A stretch of 64,000 nt of DNA, taken from NCBI RefSeq assembly GCF_019578655.1, contig NC_063262.1, forward strand, positions 15,197,582-15,261,581. Reading direction: 5' to 3'. Both the position numbers and the translations under genes were made by a program. Source of the stretch: Ricinus communis. Its lineage: Eukaryota > Streptophyta > Magnoliopsida > Malpighiales > Euphorbiaceae. The notes under the pieces were generated by a model that saw nothing but the letters and a program-made list of their open reading frames with translations, made no database searches and was not told where the DNA came from. Shown here piece by piece: positions 1 to 10,519 of this stretch. Positions within the stretch are counted from its first letter, which is position 1, and each line of letters opens with the position of its first letter.

Positions 1-61
1 TGGGATTAGGAACCAAGAGAGTGCTAAAAATTAGGATACCCGTGCATCTTTAGAAGCTCGA

Positions 62-1125
62 GTGCGATCGTTTTGCAGGGCTACCGATCAACTCTCCACT
101 CCTATCCTTTCATCTCAAGTTTTTTATGAATTTTGTTGTGGTTTACATTTGAGTAATTATTGTCCATTATATAGTGATGTTGCTCATTGTTCTTATAACT
201 CTGAACAGGTGAATTATATGGGAAGTTGGCCAAATGACTCATATGGAAGCACCTACAATCAAGAGTTGAGCATTCATTCACCCTTTGGATGGAGCTTAGA
301 TGGCCAAGAACCACTAGAATTTCAGCAGCCTAATCTTGCACTATCAACTCAAGGTGAAGAGTTAGTGTCAGAGGAGCTGATGATGAGGTTTATTGCAAGT
401 CTTGAGGATAGATTCCAACAAACAGAGAGGATACTTGAAGATCAACAAGCCTTGATTAAGAACATAGAGCATCAAGTGGCTTAATCTTCAAGTTGCTAGC
501 TGAAGAGCAATTGGGAACTCCATCAAACGCTACTGAATCCGAGGAACACTTGAGCGCCGTCACTTTGTGTTCAGGTGAGAATTTTTCTGGTTTGTCTATT
601 ATGTTTGACGATGATGCTTCTGTGCAGGATGACTCTTTGAACATGGAGATAGAACCAGAAAAGGAAGAGGCAAACATGATCCCTCTGAAAGACTACCAAC
701 AGGAATGTACAGTTGATGATGCTGAGTTGCACTTAGAGGAATTTTTGGTGGATTTTCCACAAGTCCCTTCGATGATGGAAGATGAGCACGAGTTATCCAA
801 TGAAGAAGTCTTGGAGGAGCTCGAGTTTCTTCTAGCAAGTGAACCAAGCTAGGGACTAGAGAAAACCATCGACGTTCCTTAAGAAATTGCCCAACCGTTG
901 ATCCTTCCAATTGGTGAAACTTCAGCTTTCAAATTGGAAGAGCCCCTAGAGCATCATGACTACGTGCAATTATACGAGGAGCGAGTTTTGCCCATCATAC
1001 TGGCAGCTTGCTTGATAGTCGGGAAGAGGAAATTGACGATTATCCCTCTAAGTAGATACTTGAAGACATTTGCTTGGAAGAAGGATGGATAGTCATCAAT
1101 CCCCACCGTTTGCTTTTCACCATGA
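62..1125 (+). pseudogene. Athila gag C-terminal / pre-RT linker ORF, copy 1 (broken)
   Basis: The frame begins with a Cys-rich segment (FCCGLHLSNYCPLYSD) and EQVNYMGSW...STYNQ, the style of the Athila gag C-terminus. A segment with HQV...LLAEEQLGTPSN and VTLCSGE, the gag-protease boundary type, comes next, then a strongly acidic stretch rich in Glu and Asp. It ends with LEEPLEHHDYVQLYEERVLP, which resembles the linker before Athila reverse transcriptase. Compared with the nearly identical copy at 39613-40359 it has a one-base deletion near 478 and in-frame stops near 850, 879 and 1090. The stop near 850 is a TAG where copy 2 has CAG. Gag N-terminal, protease core, RT and integrase are absent. 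It is not expected to make protein. Confidence 0.65.
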
Positions 1126-1362
1126 GTCTAGCTAAGAAGACTCATCACATAAAAAAGAAGCGCTTTTGGGAGGCACCCCAAATTCTATTTTTCAATTTTA
1201 ATAATTTACCCTTTATTGTGAACTTAGTTTGATTAGATTTTATAGTTTGTTTTTTGTAAGTTTTATTTATGTTGAGTGTATGAGTTGAGGACTTATTAGT
1301 TGTGCAGGTGAGAAAGAGTGAGAAAGTGCTGAGAATCGCAAGTTTTGCATTTTCTGGAGATC

Positions 1363-1640
1363 AACATGGGCGTGTTCAAGACCGTGTTCATTAACACGGC
1401 CCGTGTTCTAATTGAATAAAATCAAATTAAGATGAACACATTCACAGTAGGCCACACGGGAATTTATGCCCGATCGTGTCCCTAACACATCCCCTTGTTC
1501 CATAAACACGGGCGTGTTCTAAGAAGTTGGTAAGTCAGCACATTTTAATTCACTTAACACGGCCCGATATCCAGACCGTGTTCATGAACACGGCCCCTGT
1601 TGGTGAACATGGGCGTGTTCCGTACACTGCCTATATATAC
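1363..1640 (+). promoter_or_regulatory. Cluster of CG-rich palindromes ending in a TATA-like box
   Basis: Short inverted-repeat motifs of the type AACACGGGCGTGTTC recur at about 1363-1377, 1393-1408, 1505-1519 and 1605-1620. A perfect 18-bp palindrome CCGTGTTCATGAACACGG lies at 1576-1593. The cluster is followed by CTATATATACC at 1631-1641 and, about 70 bp later, by the start of the ORF at 1709. The LTR at 37494-38992 has the same arrangement with related CACGGCCGTG motifs. A promoter role is inferred from this layout only. Confidence 0.4.
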
Positions 1641-1708
1641 CACTTCATTTCGAAGACTTCCAACAACCGGATGCGATCAGTTTCAGACTAGCAAAGCAGT
1701 CTTTCACG

Positions 1709-2851
1709 ATGAGTGTGCAACAGTTTAGGGTACACTTGGGCTTGTGGACTAACGAGGATGCAGTTGGGGAGGTTTACAGTCGCTGTATACACACGCCTGG
1801 TGTGTCATATCCGCAGATGTGGGCCGAGATTTCTGATGACACTGAGGGATACAATGCCAGCCAGTCCAACGTGTCTAACTTGCCTGAGGGACTACGGTAC
1901 TTGCATGCATTGCTGGCTAGGACCATCACTGGCAGGGGAGATAGCGGTGGTGTAGTTACCCAACCGGACCTATTTATACTTTATAGCATGCATCAGCACC
2001 AGTCCGTCGACATGGGATATTTGTTGGCCAGATAGATCAGTGCCTTCTGCAACAACTCAAAGAAGGTATTTTTCTGTTTTGGGACTTACATTACTCGACT
2101 GGCTAGGAGCTTAGGAGTTTTAGAGGAGGCGATACCACATTTGACAGAGCTGGGGGTGATGGAGACGTTGGGACTTCCCCAATTGGTTAGTATAGGGATG
2201 GTGACTCGTAGGCAGGGTCCACTAGGACCAGAGTATAGACTGAGGAATGCTCTCTTGGCAGCACTCAGAGAGAAGCGACCTGCCCCATGAGCCCATAGTA
2301 CACAGGATGTCCCACATTCTTCTGATATTCCAGAGTCTTCCTCCAGACCATCTACTTCAGCTCCTTCTGGTTCTTCATCAGCTATTTTAAGAGTCTCTCC
2401 AATTGAGTTTAGAGAGCTGCAGCTTACAGTGCAGAGGTTGGCAGAGGAGCAGCAGCAGTATTTCATTCGACAAGAGGCTTTTCAGCAGGACCTTTTACAG
2501 CGTCAGGCTGAGTTTCAGAGCTAAATGATGGCTCAGTTTGAGAGGCAGAGGGCTATGCTTCAGGCCTTGATTGAGTAGGGAGGTAGGTTAGAGGCCTCTA
2601 TGGCCAATGACATGTTTGATGATATTTTTGCTACAGACTTTGCACCTGCCTATCCACAGAGCCATTTTGACATCCCTCTAGCGGATGATCCAGCTGGCCC
2701 TCCCTCTCCGACTGAGCACCCTTCAACACAGCAGCCTGACGAGCCTCCTATTGACGCTGCTCCTGCTAATCCACCAGCTCCTGCATGTGACACTACTTCC
2801 GATCCTCAGAGAGCAGCCACTCCTCCACCAGCGCCACGATATACCTACTGA
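1709..2851 (+). pseudogene. ATHILA ORF1-like protein (decayed by stop codons)
   Basis: One reading frame of 380 codons runs from an ATG at 1709 to a stop at 2849-2851, with four in-frame stops (TAG 2033, TGA near 2288, TAA near 2522, TAG near 2576). The N-terminal part contains LARTITGRGDSGGVVTQPDL and MGYLLAR, typical of the ATHILA ORF1 / plant transposon protein family. The middle (VEYRLRNALLAAL-type region) is followed by a Gln-rich coiled-coil-like stretch (2400-2580) and a Pro-rich tail. The family is found in Athila retrotransposons downstream of pol and its function is unknown. Every stop differs by one C-to-T change from a Gln or Arg codon. There is no frameshift, so decay was by point mutation. 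Confidence 0.65.
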
Positions 2852-4080
2852 TGCACCTCTTTTCACTCTAGAGCTATAGTCAGGGCAGTATTAGTTCTTT
2901 TTCCTTTTTCTTTTCTTATATTTTGTATACTGAGGACAGTGTGTCCTTCAAGTGTGGGGTGGTGATACTTATATACACTTGTTTTCGTGTTTTTATTGTT
3001 TTGTATATGAAATTCAGATCCTTTTCTAGTGTATATATCGCATTTCATTTATCCCATCTCAGTTATTTGTTTATTCTTTGCGCAATTTTTTGTAAAATTT
3101 TGAAAATTTTTCACTTTGTTTCAATGCTCTTACTGTTGACTTGCTTTTGAAATCCTGTTTATATCCATGTGATCGAGTAAAACCGATAGTGTTGAGTTTT
3201 GCGGAAGAATGTAAGATAATTAGTTTGATTTTTGCACTAAGTTGCTTTGGTTTATTTAATTCTGTTTTGATGATTTTTGTTTGGAACCTACTTAAAAGCA
3301 CACTTGTGAGAAATTGAGCCTAAATTGTAAGCATACACTTTATATGCTTGTATTTATTTCTTGTTGAGAGTGCCAATTACTGTCTTTACTTTTAGAACTT
3401 GCTCGGTAATGCTTATGAGGGCCACAAGGAGAGTTTAACACTTTGGTACGATAGAGGCACTTAGGTTTTTCATTCTAGCCAAATAGCCTTCATTCGTTTA
3501 TTGATTTTGTAGATAACCCCTTCTTTCACCATTTTTTTATCATGTTCCATTACCACTTAGTTTTATTCTGCTTTGGGTTATGATTTTGCATATGAGTTGT
3601 TTTTATTGGGAATTTTTATCTTGGGAATAGTTTGGAATCTTGTAGCAGCTTTCTTCAATCCAAAAGAAATTCACTCTATTATGTGAATGTTCTTCCCTTA
3701 TGAAAAAAAAAAAGAGAAAATAAAAAAGAAGAAAAAAAATAATAAGAAGAATAAGAGGGAAGGGTGATGAAAAGAAAGGAAGTAAATGAGCTAATTGTTT
3801 AATTGCTTTTCGGAGTTTACATTTTGACTTGATTCCTATTTCCTACCTTAGACTACTATCCATTGTTTATCCCTTGTGATTATTGTGACTTGTGTGCAGG
3901 TCATGTATTTCATTGCAGAACACCATAGGTTCAACTCTGACCAAATTTACCTATCCTTACCTAATCCCCATTACAACCCTTATAAAGACCTCTTGACATG
4001 GTTGTTGACTCTCCATAAGTGGTAGGAGTAGGATTTAAGAGCAAGCATATAGTAAGTAAGGCAGTAGTTGATGCATTGAG
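2852..4080 (+). other. Athila-type 3' untranslated region
   Basis: This non-coding stretch follows the ORF1-like frame. It contains TTCAAGTGTGGGGTGGTGAT at 2947-2966, a G-rich motif that Athila elements carry after their last ORF. It also has an A/G-rich run at 3700-3780 (a polypurine tract-like segment) and CCATTACAACCCTTATAAAG near 3969-3988, again in the style of Athila 3' regions. I see no LTR start before the junction with Ty3/gypsy pol-tail sequence near 4080, so the 3' LTR is missing here or begins beyond the later insertions. Confidence 0.5.
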
Positions 4081-4315
4081 CGATTAAACACTACCCTTTA
4101 AACACCGATGCAACCAAGGATGCATCTAAGTCAACTAGCATGGATCCACTAGCCTATGGAGGACCAATGACATGAGCAAGGAGTAAAAAGTTCAAGCAAG
4201 CCTTAAATTCTTACTTGGAGCATGTTTTGAAGATGGCTAATGATGGTGCTTTTAATGAAGATAACAACGCCTTGAAGATAGTGACATTAATTGCTATTAA
4301 TGAAGCTTAAACTTC
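4080..4315 (+). pseudogene. C-terminal tail of a Ty3/gypsy polyprotein
   Basis: The frame reads DPLAYGGPMT, a stop (TGA), then ARSKKFKQALNSYLEH and about 30 further residues to a stop near 4310. A (G)PMTRARxKxFKxALN segment is the usual last conserved piece of plant Ty3/gypsy polyproteins that lack a chromodomain tail, immediately before the 3' LTR. The stop is again a C-to-T version of an Arg codon. The rest of this polyprotein is not to the left; Athila 3' sequence adjoins it. Confidence 0.5.
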
Positions 4316-4319
4316 AAGT

Positions 4320-5052
4320 CATGGAACAAGGTCAAGGTCAAAGATCAGGGATCAAAGTCAACAGGTTTTCCTAGGGTTTCTAGAAGCATTAGGCCGCACA
4401 TTAGGTTTCTAGAAGCATTGGGCCACACATTAGGGTTTCCAGAAGCATTGGGCCACACATTAGGGTTTCTAGAAGCATTGGGCCGCACATTAGGGTTTCT
4501 AGAAGCATTGGAGGTCTCACCTTAACCCTAGGGCGTACCACCACTTATGCTTAGAGAAGGAGGCAGCGCATTAGAAGTCTTTTAGGGTTTGATTCTTTAT
4601 TGCTTATCTCTTAGTCCTTTTTAGGGTTAGAATCATTTCAAGGCTCTATAAATAGAGCTATGTATTTCGGCTAAAGCACATAAGATCAATATACATTTCT
4701 GAATGAAGTTTTATTTGAGTTGTTAACTCTTATTCCTTAAGGTGTTCCTTATTGAATTTCTTGAGATTAAATTAACTTGTTTGATTTAGTTTCACATCTA
4801 CATGTTTGATCAATCAATTAACTTTTTATTAGTTTCTTGAGTTGTTTGAACATTCTTCATCTATTTATAACTAAAGAGCTTAGTAGTTCTATTTCTAAGT
4901 TTGTTAGTTCCATAATCAATTGCAAACTTTCAAGTTGGATTTTGGGGCGACAAATTCGAACTTATTGGTAAGGGTGCTTCCTCTTAAATAGGGAGAGCGT
5001 TTATCAGTTTGATTTTCTCACCATTACTTATCTTGGTGTTTGAACGTATCCG
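4320..5052 (+). mobile_element. LTR of a deleted Ty3/gypsy element
   Basis: The region lies directly after the pol tail. It contains a TATA box (CTATAAATAG, 4646-4655) preceded by a repeat array, then T-rich U5-like sequence, and ends near 5052 where reverse transcriptase coding starts abruptly. A normal element would have a primer-binding site, gag and protease between LTR and RT, so those have been deleted. The exact LTR ends were not established because no second copy is present. Confidence 0.5.
4371..4510 (+). repeat. 30-bp tandem array containing telo-box motifs
   Basis: The word AGAAGCATT starts at 4382, 4411, 4441, 4471 and 4501, giving periods of 29, 30, 30 and 30 bp. Each full unit contains TTAGGGTTT (4430-4438, 4460-4468, 4490-4498) or a near match (4401-4408), the reverse complement of the plant telo-box AAACCCTAA. 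Further matches lie at 4371-4379 (CTAGGGTTT), 4581-4590 (TTTAGGGTTT) and 4621-4629 (TTAGGGTTA), all upstream of the TATA box at 4646. Confidence 0.85.
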
Positions 5053-7083
5053 GTTCGAGTGAATATAGATGATGAGTGGAAAACAGCATTCAAAACTAAA
5101 TTTGGTTTGTATAAGTGGTTGGTCATGCCTTTTGGCTTAACTAATGCACCAAGTACTTTTATGAGACTAATGAACCATGTTTTGCGTGCGTATATTGGTA
5201 AAATTGTGGTAGTATACTTTGAAGATATTCTGATTTATAGTAAGAGCTTTAATAAGCATGTTGAACATGTTCGGATGGTGTTGATGGTTTTGCATGAGAA
5301 TTCTTTATATGCTAACCTTGCTAAGTGTGATTTTTGCATAAACAAACTTGTGTTTCTTAGTTTTGTTGTTAGTGAAAATGGAATTCAAGTCGATGAAGAT
5401 AAGGTAAAAGCAATTAAGGAGTGGCCAACACCAAAGAATGTTAATGATATGAGGAGCTTTTATGGGCTTGCAAGCTTCTTAGGAGGTTTGTCAAGGACTT
5501 CAGTACCCTTGCCGCACCACTTAATGAGCTTGTAAAGAAGAACGTGAAGTTTCATTGGGGAGAACCACAAGAAAATGCATTTAATATGCTAAAGGACAAA
5601 CTTACTTCATCTCCCATTCTTTCACTTCCGGATTTTTCCAAAACTTTTGAAATTGATTGTGATGCTTCTGGTGTAGGTATTAGAGCTATTTTAATGCAAG
5701 ATGGGAAGCCAATAGCCTATTGTAGTGAAAAGTTGAATGGAGCTAGCTTGAAGTATCCAACTTATGACAAGGAATTGTATGCTCTTGTGCGTGCACTCAA
5801 TGTTTGGCAGCATTATTTGCTACCTAAGGAGTTTGTGATTCACACGGATCATGAAGCATTAAAGCACTTGAAGGGACAGAACAAGTTGAATAAGCGCCAT
5901 GCTAAATGGAGTGAATTCATTGAAGCATTTCCCTATGTCATTAAGTACAAGCAAGGTAAAGAAAATGTAGTTGCCGATGCACTATCTAGAAGGTATGCTT
6001 TACTTGCTTCTCTAGAAACAAAATTGCTTGGTTTTGAGTATATCAAAGACTTGTATGTTGATGACCACGATTTTGGTTCTATTTTTTATGCTTGTGAACA
6101 TGGTGCTATTGATAAATTTTATAGACATGATGGATTTTTGTTCAAAGACAAACGTCTATGCATTCCTATGTGTTCTATGCGTGAATTGCTTGTGAGAGAA
6201 TCACAGGAAGGTGGTTTGATAGGACACTTTGGTATTTAAAAGACTTTAGATGTTTTGCATGATCATTTCTATTGGCCTAAAATGAAATCTGATGTGAATA
6301 GATTATGTGCTAACTGTATTGTATGCAAGCAAGCTAAGTCTAAATCACAACCTAATGGGTTATACATGCCTTTGCCCATACCTAATTCTCCTTGGATTGA
6401 CATATCTATGGATTTTGTGCTTGGATTACCTAGGTCTAAGCATGGGCATGATAGTATTTTTGTTGTGGTGGATAGGTTTTCAAAGATGTCACACTTTATT
6501 GCATGTAGGAAAACCGATGATGCACAACATGTTGCTGAATTGTTCTTTAGAGAAATTGTACGTTTACATGGTATGCCTAGAACTATTGTCAGTGATAGGG
6601 ACACCAAGTTTTTGAGCTATTTTTGGAAGACCTTATGGGGTAAATTGGGAACTAAATTACTTTTTTCTACTACATGTCATCCCCAAACCGATGGTCAAAC
6701 TGAGGTAGTAAATAGAACTTTGTTACAATTACTTAGGACCATGGTTAAACGAAACTTGAGAACATGGGAAGATTGTTTGCCGCATGTTGAATTTGCATAT
6801 AATCGTAGTATGCATTCTTCTACTCAATTTGCCCATTTGAGATTGTTTATGGCTTTATTCCTTTGAGTCCTTTAGATTTGATTACTTTACCTTTGAGTGA
6901 ACAAGTGAATTTAGATGGTGCAAAGAAGGCTGAATTTGTGTTGAAGTTGCATGAGCAAGTGCGTGCAAATTTGGAAAGACGCAATGAACAAATCACCAAA
7001 CAACGCAATAAGGGCCGCAAAAGGATGGTATTTGAAGTTGGTGATTAGGTTTGGGTGCACTTCAGGAAGGATAGGTTTCCCAA
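5053..7083 (+). pseudogene. Ty3/gypsy pol fragment: reverse transcriptase, RNase H, integrase
   Basis: Coding starts in mid-RT ([20 protein letters not shown]) and runs through the thumb ([12 protein letters not shown]), RNase H ([11 protein letters not shown], then [10 protein letters not shown] and VADALSRR near 5980), the integrase zinc-binding region ([21 protein letters not shown]) and the integrase core with [14 protein letters not shown] and QTEVVNRTL carrying the D, D and E residues. The tail reads KKAEFVLKLHEQ, then GD-stop-VWVHFRKDRFP. There are frameshifts near 5485 and 6830 and stops near 6237 and 7048. The RT catalytic motif reads YFED (5215-5226), so the first of the two Asp residues is Glu. 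Gag, protease and the first half of RT are missing. The fragment ends at a junction with Athila-type LTR sequence near 7084. Confidence 0.85.
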
Positions 7084-7601
7084 TCTTCTTGCTTTCAGTA
7101 TTAATAAGATAATGCATTATTCATGAGACGTTGTGAATTGTGTGTTTAGATTGCTTTGTGTGATTGAGAAGTCCATTTGGCAATTGGAATTTTAAATAGC
7201 AAGAACTGGTTAATAATCGCTTAGAGATAAGGATAATTAACTAACCGGATTAAGAATTAACAAAGCTTAATAGAGGCGGATTAAAGCTTAATGCTAATTT
7301 AAGAATCAATTGTTAGGAAGAGATTCCAACTTTAGGCTATTAGGTTTAGGAATTCGATTATCGAGAGAGAGAAACCGAATTCGGTTAATAATTCGTCCAC
7401 GGGTAGCATAATTAGACTCACAATCCTTTATCTTTTGTTTGATTGCCAACTAGTTTAGGTTCCTTTTGGGTTTGCTTTCTTGTCTTGGTTATTTTAGTTA
7501 TCAATTACTCTTGCATCTCCCTTAGAACTTAGCTTGTAGCTATTAGTTAGTTTAGAAATTATTCATCACTCATTTTAGGTTAATATAACAAAGAACAAAG
7601 G
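7084..7601 (+). mobile_element. Athila-type LTR fragment, left piece (interrupted by the Tekay insertion)
   Basis: From TCTTCTTG at 7084 the sequence is colinear and highly similar to 38361-38880 inside the LTR of the second non-autonomous Athila copy, including TTATTCATGAGACGTTGTGA. It stops at AAAGG (7597-7601), the target duplication of the Tekay element, and resumes at 17057. The first 870 bp or so of the LTR are missing on the left, where Ty3/gypsy pol sequence adjoins. Confidence 0.8.
7597..7601. repeat. Target site duplication AAAGG, left copy
   Basis: AAAGG lies immediately left of the TGTAAC terminus at 7602 and is repeated at 17057-17061 immediately right of the GTTACA terminus. 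A 5-bp duplication is standard for Ty3/gypsy integrase. Confidence 0.9.
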
Positions 7602-9910
7602 TGTAACACCCCCATCACATACTAACCAATAAACATTAGCCAGGAAGCATACAAGCGTCGTAGAATATATACTACAGGTAGATAGGTCAATATGTAGGTT
7701 GTTAAGAATCCAGACACAAGGTTATTAATATATAAACATATGATTATACTTAAACATCATTTAACAAGTATTACAAACATCTTCTTATGCCTTATAAGGC
7801 ATACTTCCATATATATCACATAACTGCATACAAAAATGCATCAGGAGGAGATTTCACAAAACTGGCCCAACTTGACAGAACTGCTAAAAGCTAGACTTCG
7901 CATACAACCAACGGATGCACTACTATTTACAAACCTGAAAAGAAAAATTTTGGAGAGGGGTGAGCCTCCGATGAAATAAATAATCAACATAATCTATATC
8001 ACATACACTTAATACAATTTCCACCCAATCACATAACTTTCCATGATATTCATAGTTTAGGTATAAAGTCATACCATTCTACTCAATTCATTACAACCAT
8101 CATAGAAGAAATACAATTCAACAATTATGGTTAGTTCTCACGGCTTGTGGATCCCCTTTAATGTGCTGCTCCGCCTCATCCTCACATATCACACACGTAA
8201 GGCCGCTCCGCCTCATCTCACATTATACACTTTTATAGCCTCTCTAGGCTTTAGCCTCCCAAGGCTTTATATATATATCTTTTTTTTTCATAGGGGAATC
8301 CACCATTCACATGCACATATGCACTTAACATCACAATTCAATCATTTCACTTATATCATATTTCAGCAATAACAATTGTTCCACTCAACACCAATCATTT
8401 CCATCTCAGTCATTCAAACATAAGCAATATTAAGCAAACGCAACCATTTGCGGAACATTTGATTAAATATATGAACATAGCAAATATTAACTATTTACTT
8501 ACTCAAAATATACTTATTCCTTTAGCATATAAGAACCTCCTTTCTCCACAACTTCCTTTCCGGTGCCTTTGAGTACCTGTCAACACATTCATCAATTCAC
8601 ATTTCATGCATATTACAAATATTCATGTAAATGCGAGTTCTAATACATTACAAGATCATCCCCTCTCTAATTCATAGGTCTAACTCTTCCTCTAAGACTC
8701 TCAATTACTGTTCTAATATCCTATAAACATTTCCCATCTAGTTAAATACCAATCTAACTCAAATTAACATCAATAAATTGCATAAAACTAATCTCCAACA
8801 TTTCTGTTTTCTAGACAGAATTTAGTACCAAGGTATATTTATTGCTGGGAAAAATTGGCTTAATACAAAAATCTCATATTAAATTGACATATCCATTTAT
8901 GCGTCTAGTTTCATCTCCAAGAAGAATTACTCAATTCCGACTTCTATAGATTTAATTATTTTCAAATTACTGAGCAAGGGTCATACAGCTAGTTGTACCC
9001 GAGCAGCAATCTGTTTGCTCAATTTAAGCAACCAAAACGGCAAAAATAGCAAAATCACAAAACTACAAAGTTATAGAGGACTCTTTAAACTTTCCATAGA
9101 CACCAATTAAGCTTAATTTGGACTTATATAACTCATGTTATGCCTAAAATACAGAATATCAAGGTTGCTGGAATTTTGACAGTTTTCTATCTTAACATAC
9201 TTAAACTTAAATCAAGCTTAATCTTTATGCAATCATTCAATACTCTACTAATTCATGATAATCAGACCTTTAATTAATCAATGAGACCATCAAATGAAGT
9301 TTTTCCAATTTGCAATCAAGAACCCTAATGACAAATTAATAACACTCAAGTAACAACTTACCAATTTCAGCTTTTGGGTTGCTAATATGCTTAAATCCTT
9401 TAGCTTTAGCTTGGCTCCTTCAATAGTTGGCAAAATCCTATCTTAATCTTAAGTTTTCTAGGTATTCCACTCCTCTCTCTTATTCCAAATTTTGTGTTTT
9501 TGGCCATGAACGAATTTTAGAGAAATGAAGAGGTAAAATGAGCTTACTCATGGTTCCAATTTCCAATATTCCTCTCTTAATGCCACCACCTACTAAACTA
9601 TTTTTATCACCCTAAATTAATTCTTACTAACCATATATAGGTACTAACTTTTAATTGTATCTTTTAAGTCCAATCTATTTACCCAACCTTCAACTATTGG
9701 TTCAATTAAGTCTTAAGGCTTAATACACATAACCCAAGTACTTAATCAACTTATCTAAATTAATAATCTAATATCATGCTTCTTATTCTCTACTTATAAT
9801 TAATATATATATGTTCTCATAAAATAAAAATATCATTGATATACCATCATATGCCCAATGATTAAATGTAAATGCACATAACATGGATGATGAGAAAATG
9901 CAAGCATAAC
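7602..9910 (-). repeat. 3' LTR of the Tekay element (left side on the plus strand)
   Basis: It is colinear with 14739-17056 over its full length, with roughly a dozen differences visible by eye, mostly at CAG, CTG or CCGG sites and one short replaced segment near 7968. On the minus strand it follows the purine-rich tract at 9911-9922. Its inner end reads GCATAAC where the other LTR has GCGTTACA. Confidence 0.9.
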
Positions 9911-9922
9911 TCTCCCTTCCTT
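9911..9922 (-). other. Polypurine tract of the Tekay element
   Basis: On the minus strand the sequence AAGGAAGGGAGA directly precedes the 3' LTR and follows CGGGACGAAATTTCTT, the usual neighbour of the tract in Tekay elements. It primes plus-strand DNA synthesis during reverse transcription. Confidence 0.75.
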
Positions 9923-9949
9923 AAGAAATTTCGTCCCGAAATTTTAACA

Positions 9950-10500
9950 ACTCACCAACATTACAATGGAATAGATGCGGATACTTGTCTCATATGCTCT
10001 TCTACTTCCCAAGTTGCTTCTCTTGGTGAATGATGACTCCACTTAATTTTGACCATAGGAATGTCTTTATTTCTCAATTTCTTAACCCTTCGATCAAGAA
10101 TTTCTATCGGTTCTTCCACATATGTCAACTTTTCCGTGATTTCTATCTCCGGCTCTGGAATGATATGACTAGGATCCGATCTATATCGCCTCAACATAGA
10201 AACGTGAAAAACATCATGAATAGAAGACAACTCATAGGTAATGCTAACCTATAAGCCAATGGTCCAACTCTTTCAGTGAATTTCATAAGGTCCTACATAC
10301 CTCTGGACTCAATTTCCCTTGTTTACCAAACCTTAATATTCCTTTCCATGGTGATACCCGCAAGAAAACTTTATCACCCACAATATATTCCATTTCCCTT
10401 CGATGCAAATCAAGCATAACTCTTTTATGCATCTGTGCTACTTTCAAATTCTTTTTAACTATCTCTATTTTATCCACTGTTTCTTGTACCAATTCGGACC
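9950..10500 (-). pseudogene. Tekay integrase C-terminal region and chromodomain
   Basis: Two minus-strand frames cover it. The upstream one (10492-10283) has KRVMLDLHRREMEYIVGDK and VSPWKGILRFGKQGKLSPEV, the integrase C-terminal (GPF/Y-like) region. The second (10230-9961) has DVFHVSMLRRYRSDPSHI, then VKIKWSHHSPREATWEVEE, a chromodomain-like segment that in chromoviruses directs integration to chromatin. A frameshift near 10290 separates them. It lies just before the polypurine tract, as expected for the end of the polyprotein. Confidence 0.8.
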
Positions 10501-10519
10501 TTCAAGTCGTCTTAAACCT

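Larger units (their letters stand above)
1..4080 (+). mobile_element. Non-autonomous Athila-type Ty3/gypsy element, internal region, copy 1 (5' end outside window)
   Basis: The first 1.2 kb is colinear with 39220-40400, the second copy of the same element. It carries an Athila gag C-terminal/linker ORF joined directly to the motif that normally follows Athila pol (GCGCTTTTGGGAGGCACC near 1160-1177). An ATHILA ORF1-like frame (1709-2851) and a long 3' untranslated region follow. No reverse transcriptase or integrase coding is present. The right edge near 4080 is a junction with a different Ty3/gypsy element. The LTR remnant at 7084-7601 and 17057-17178 belongs to the same family as the LTR of copy 2, so these pieces may be one element split by later insertions; that is inference. 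Confidence 0.7.

Noticed and set aside
2600..2851. Separate Pro-rich small gene
   Set aside because: It is in the same frame as the ORF1-like protein starting at 1709 and is simply its C-terminal tail after a stop.
2947..2966. G-rich motif first taken as a polypurine tract with the 3' LTR starting at about 2965
   Set aside because: The sequence after it has no similarity to the family LTR (37494-38992) and contains typical Athila 3' untranslated phrases further on.
4382..4510. 30-bp repeats considered as a CRISPR-like array
   Set aside because: The units are directly contiguous with no unique spacers, and the context is a plant LTR.
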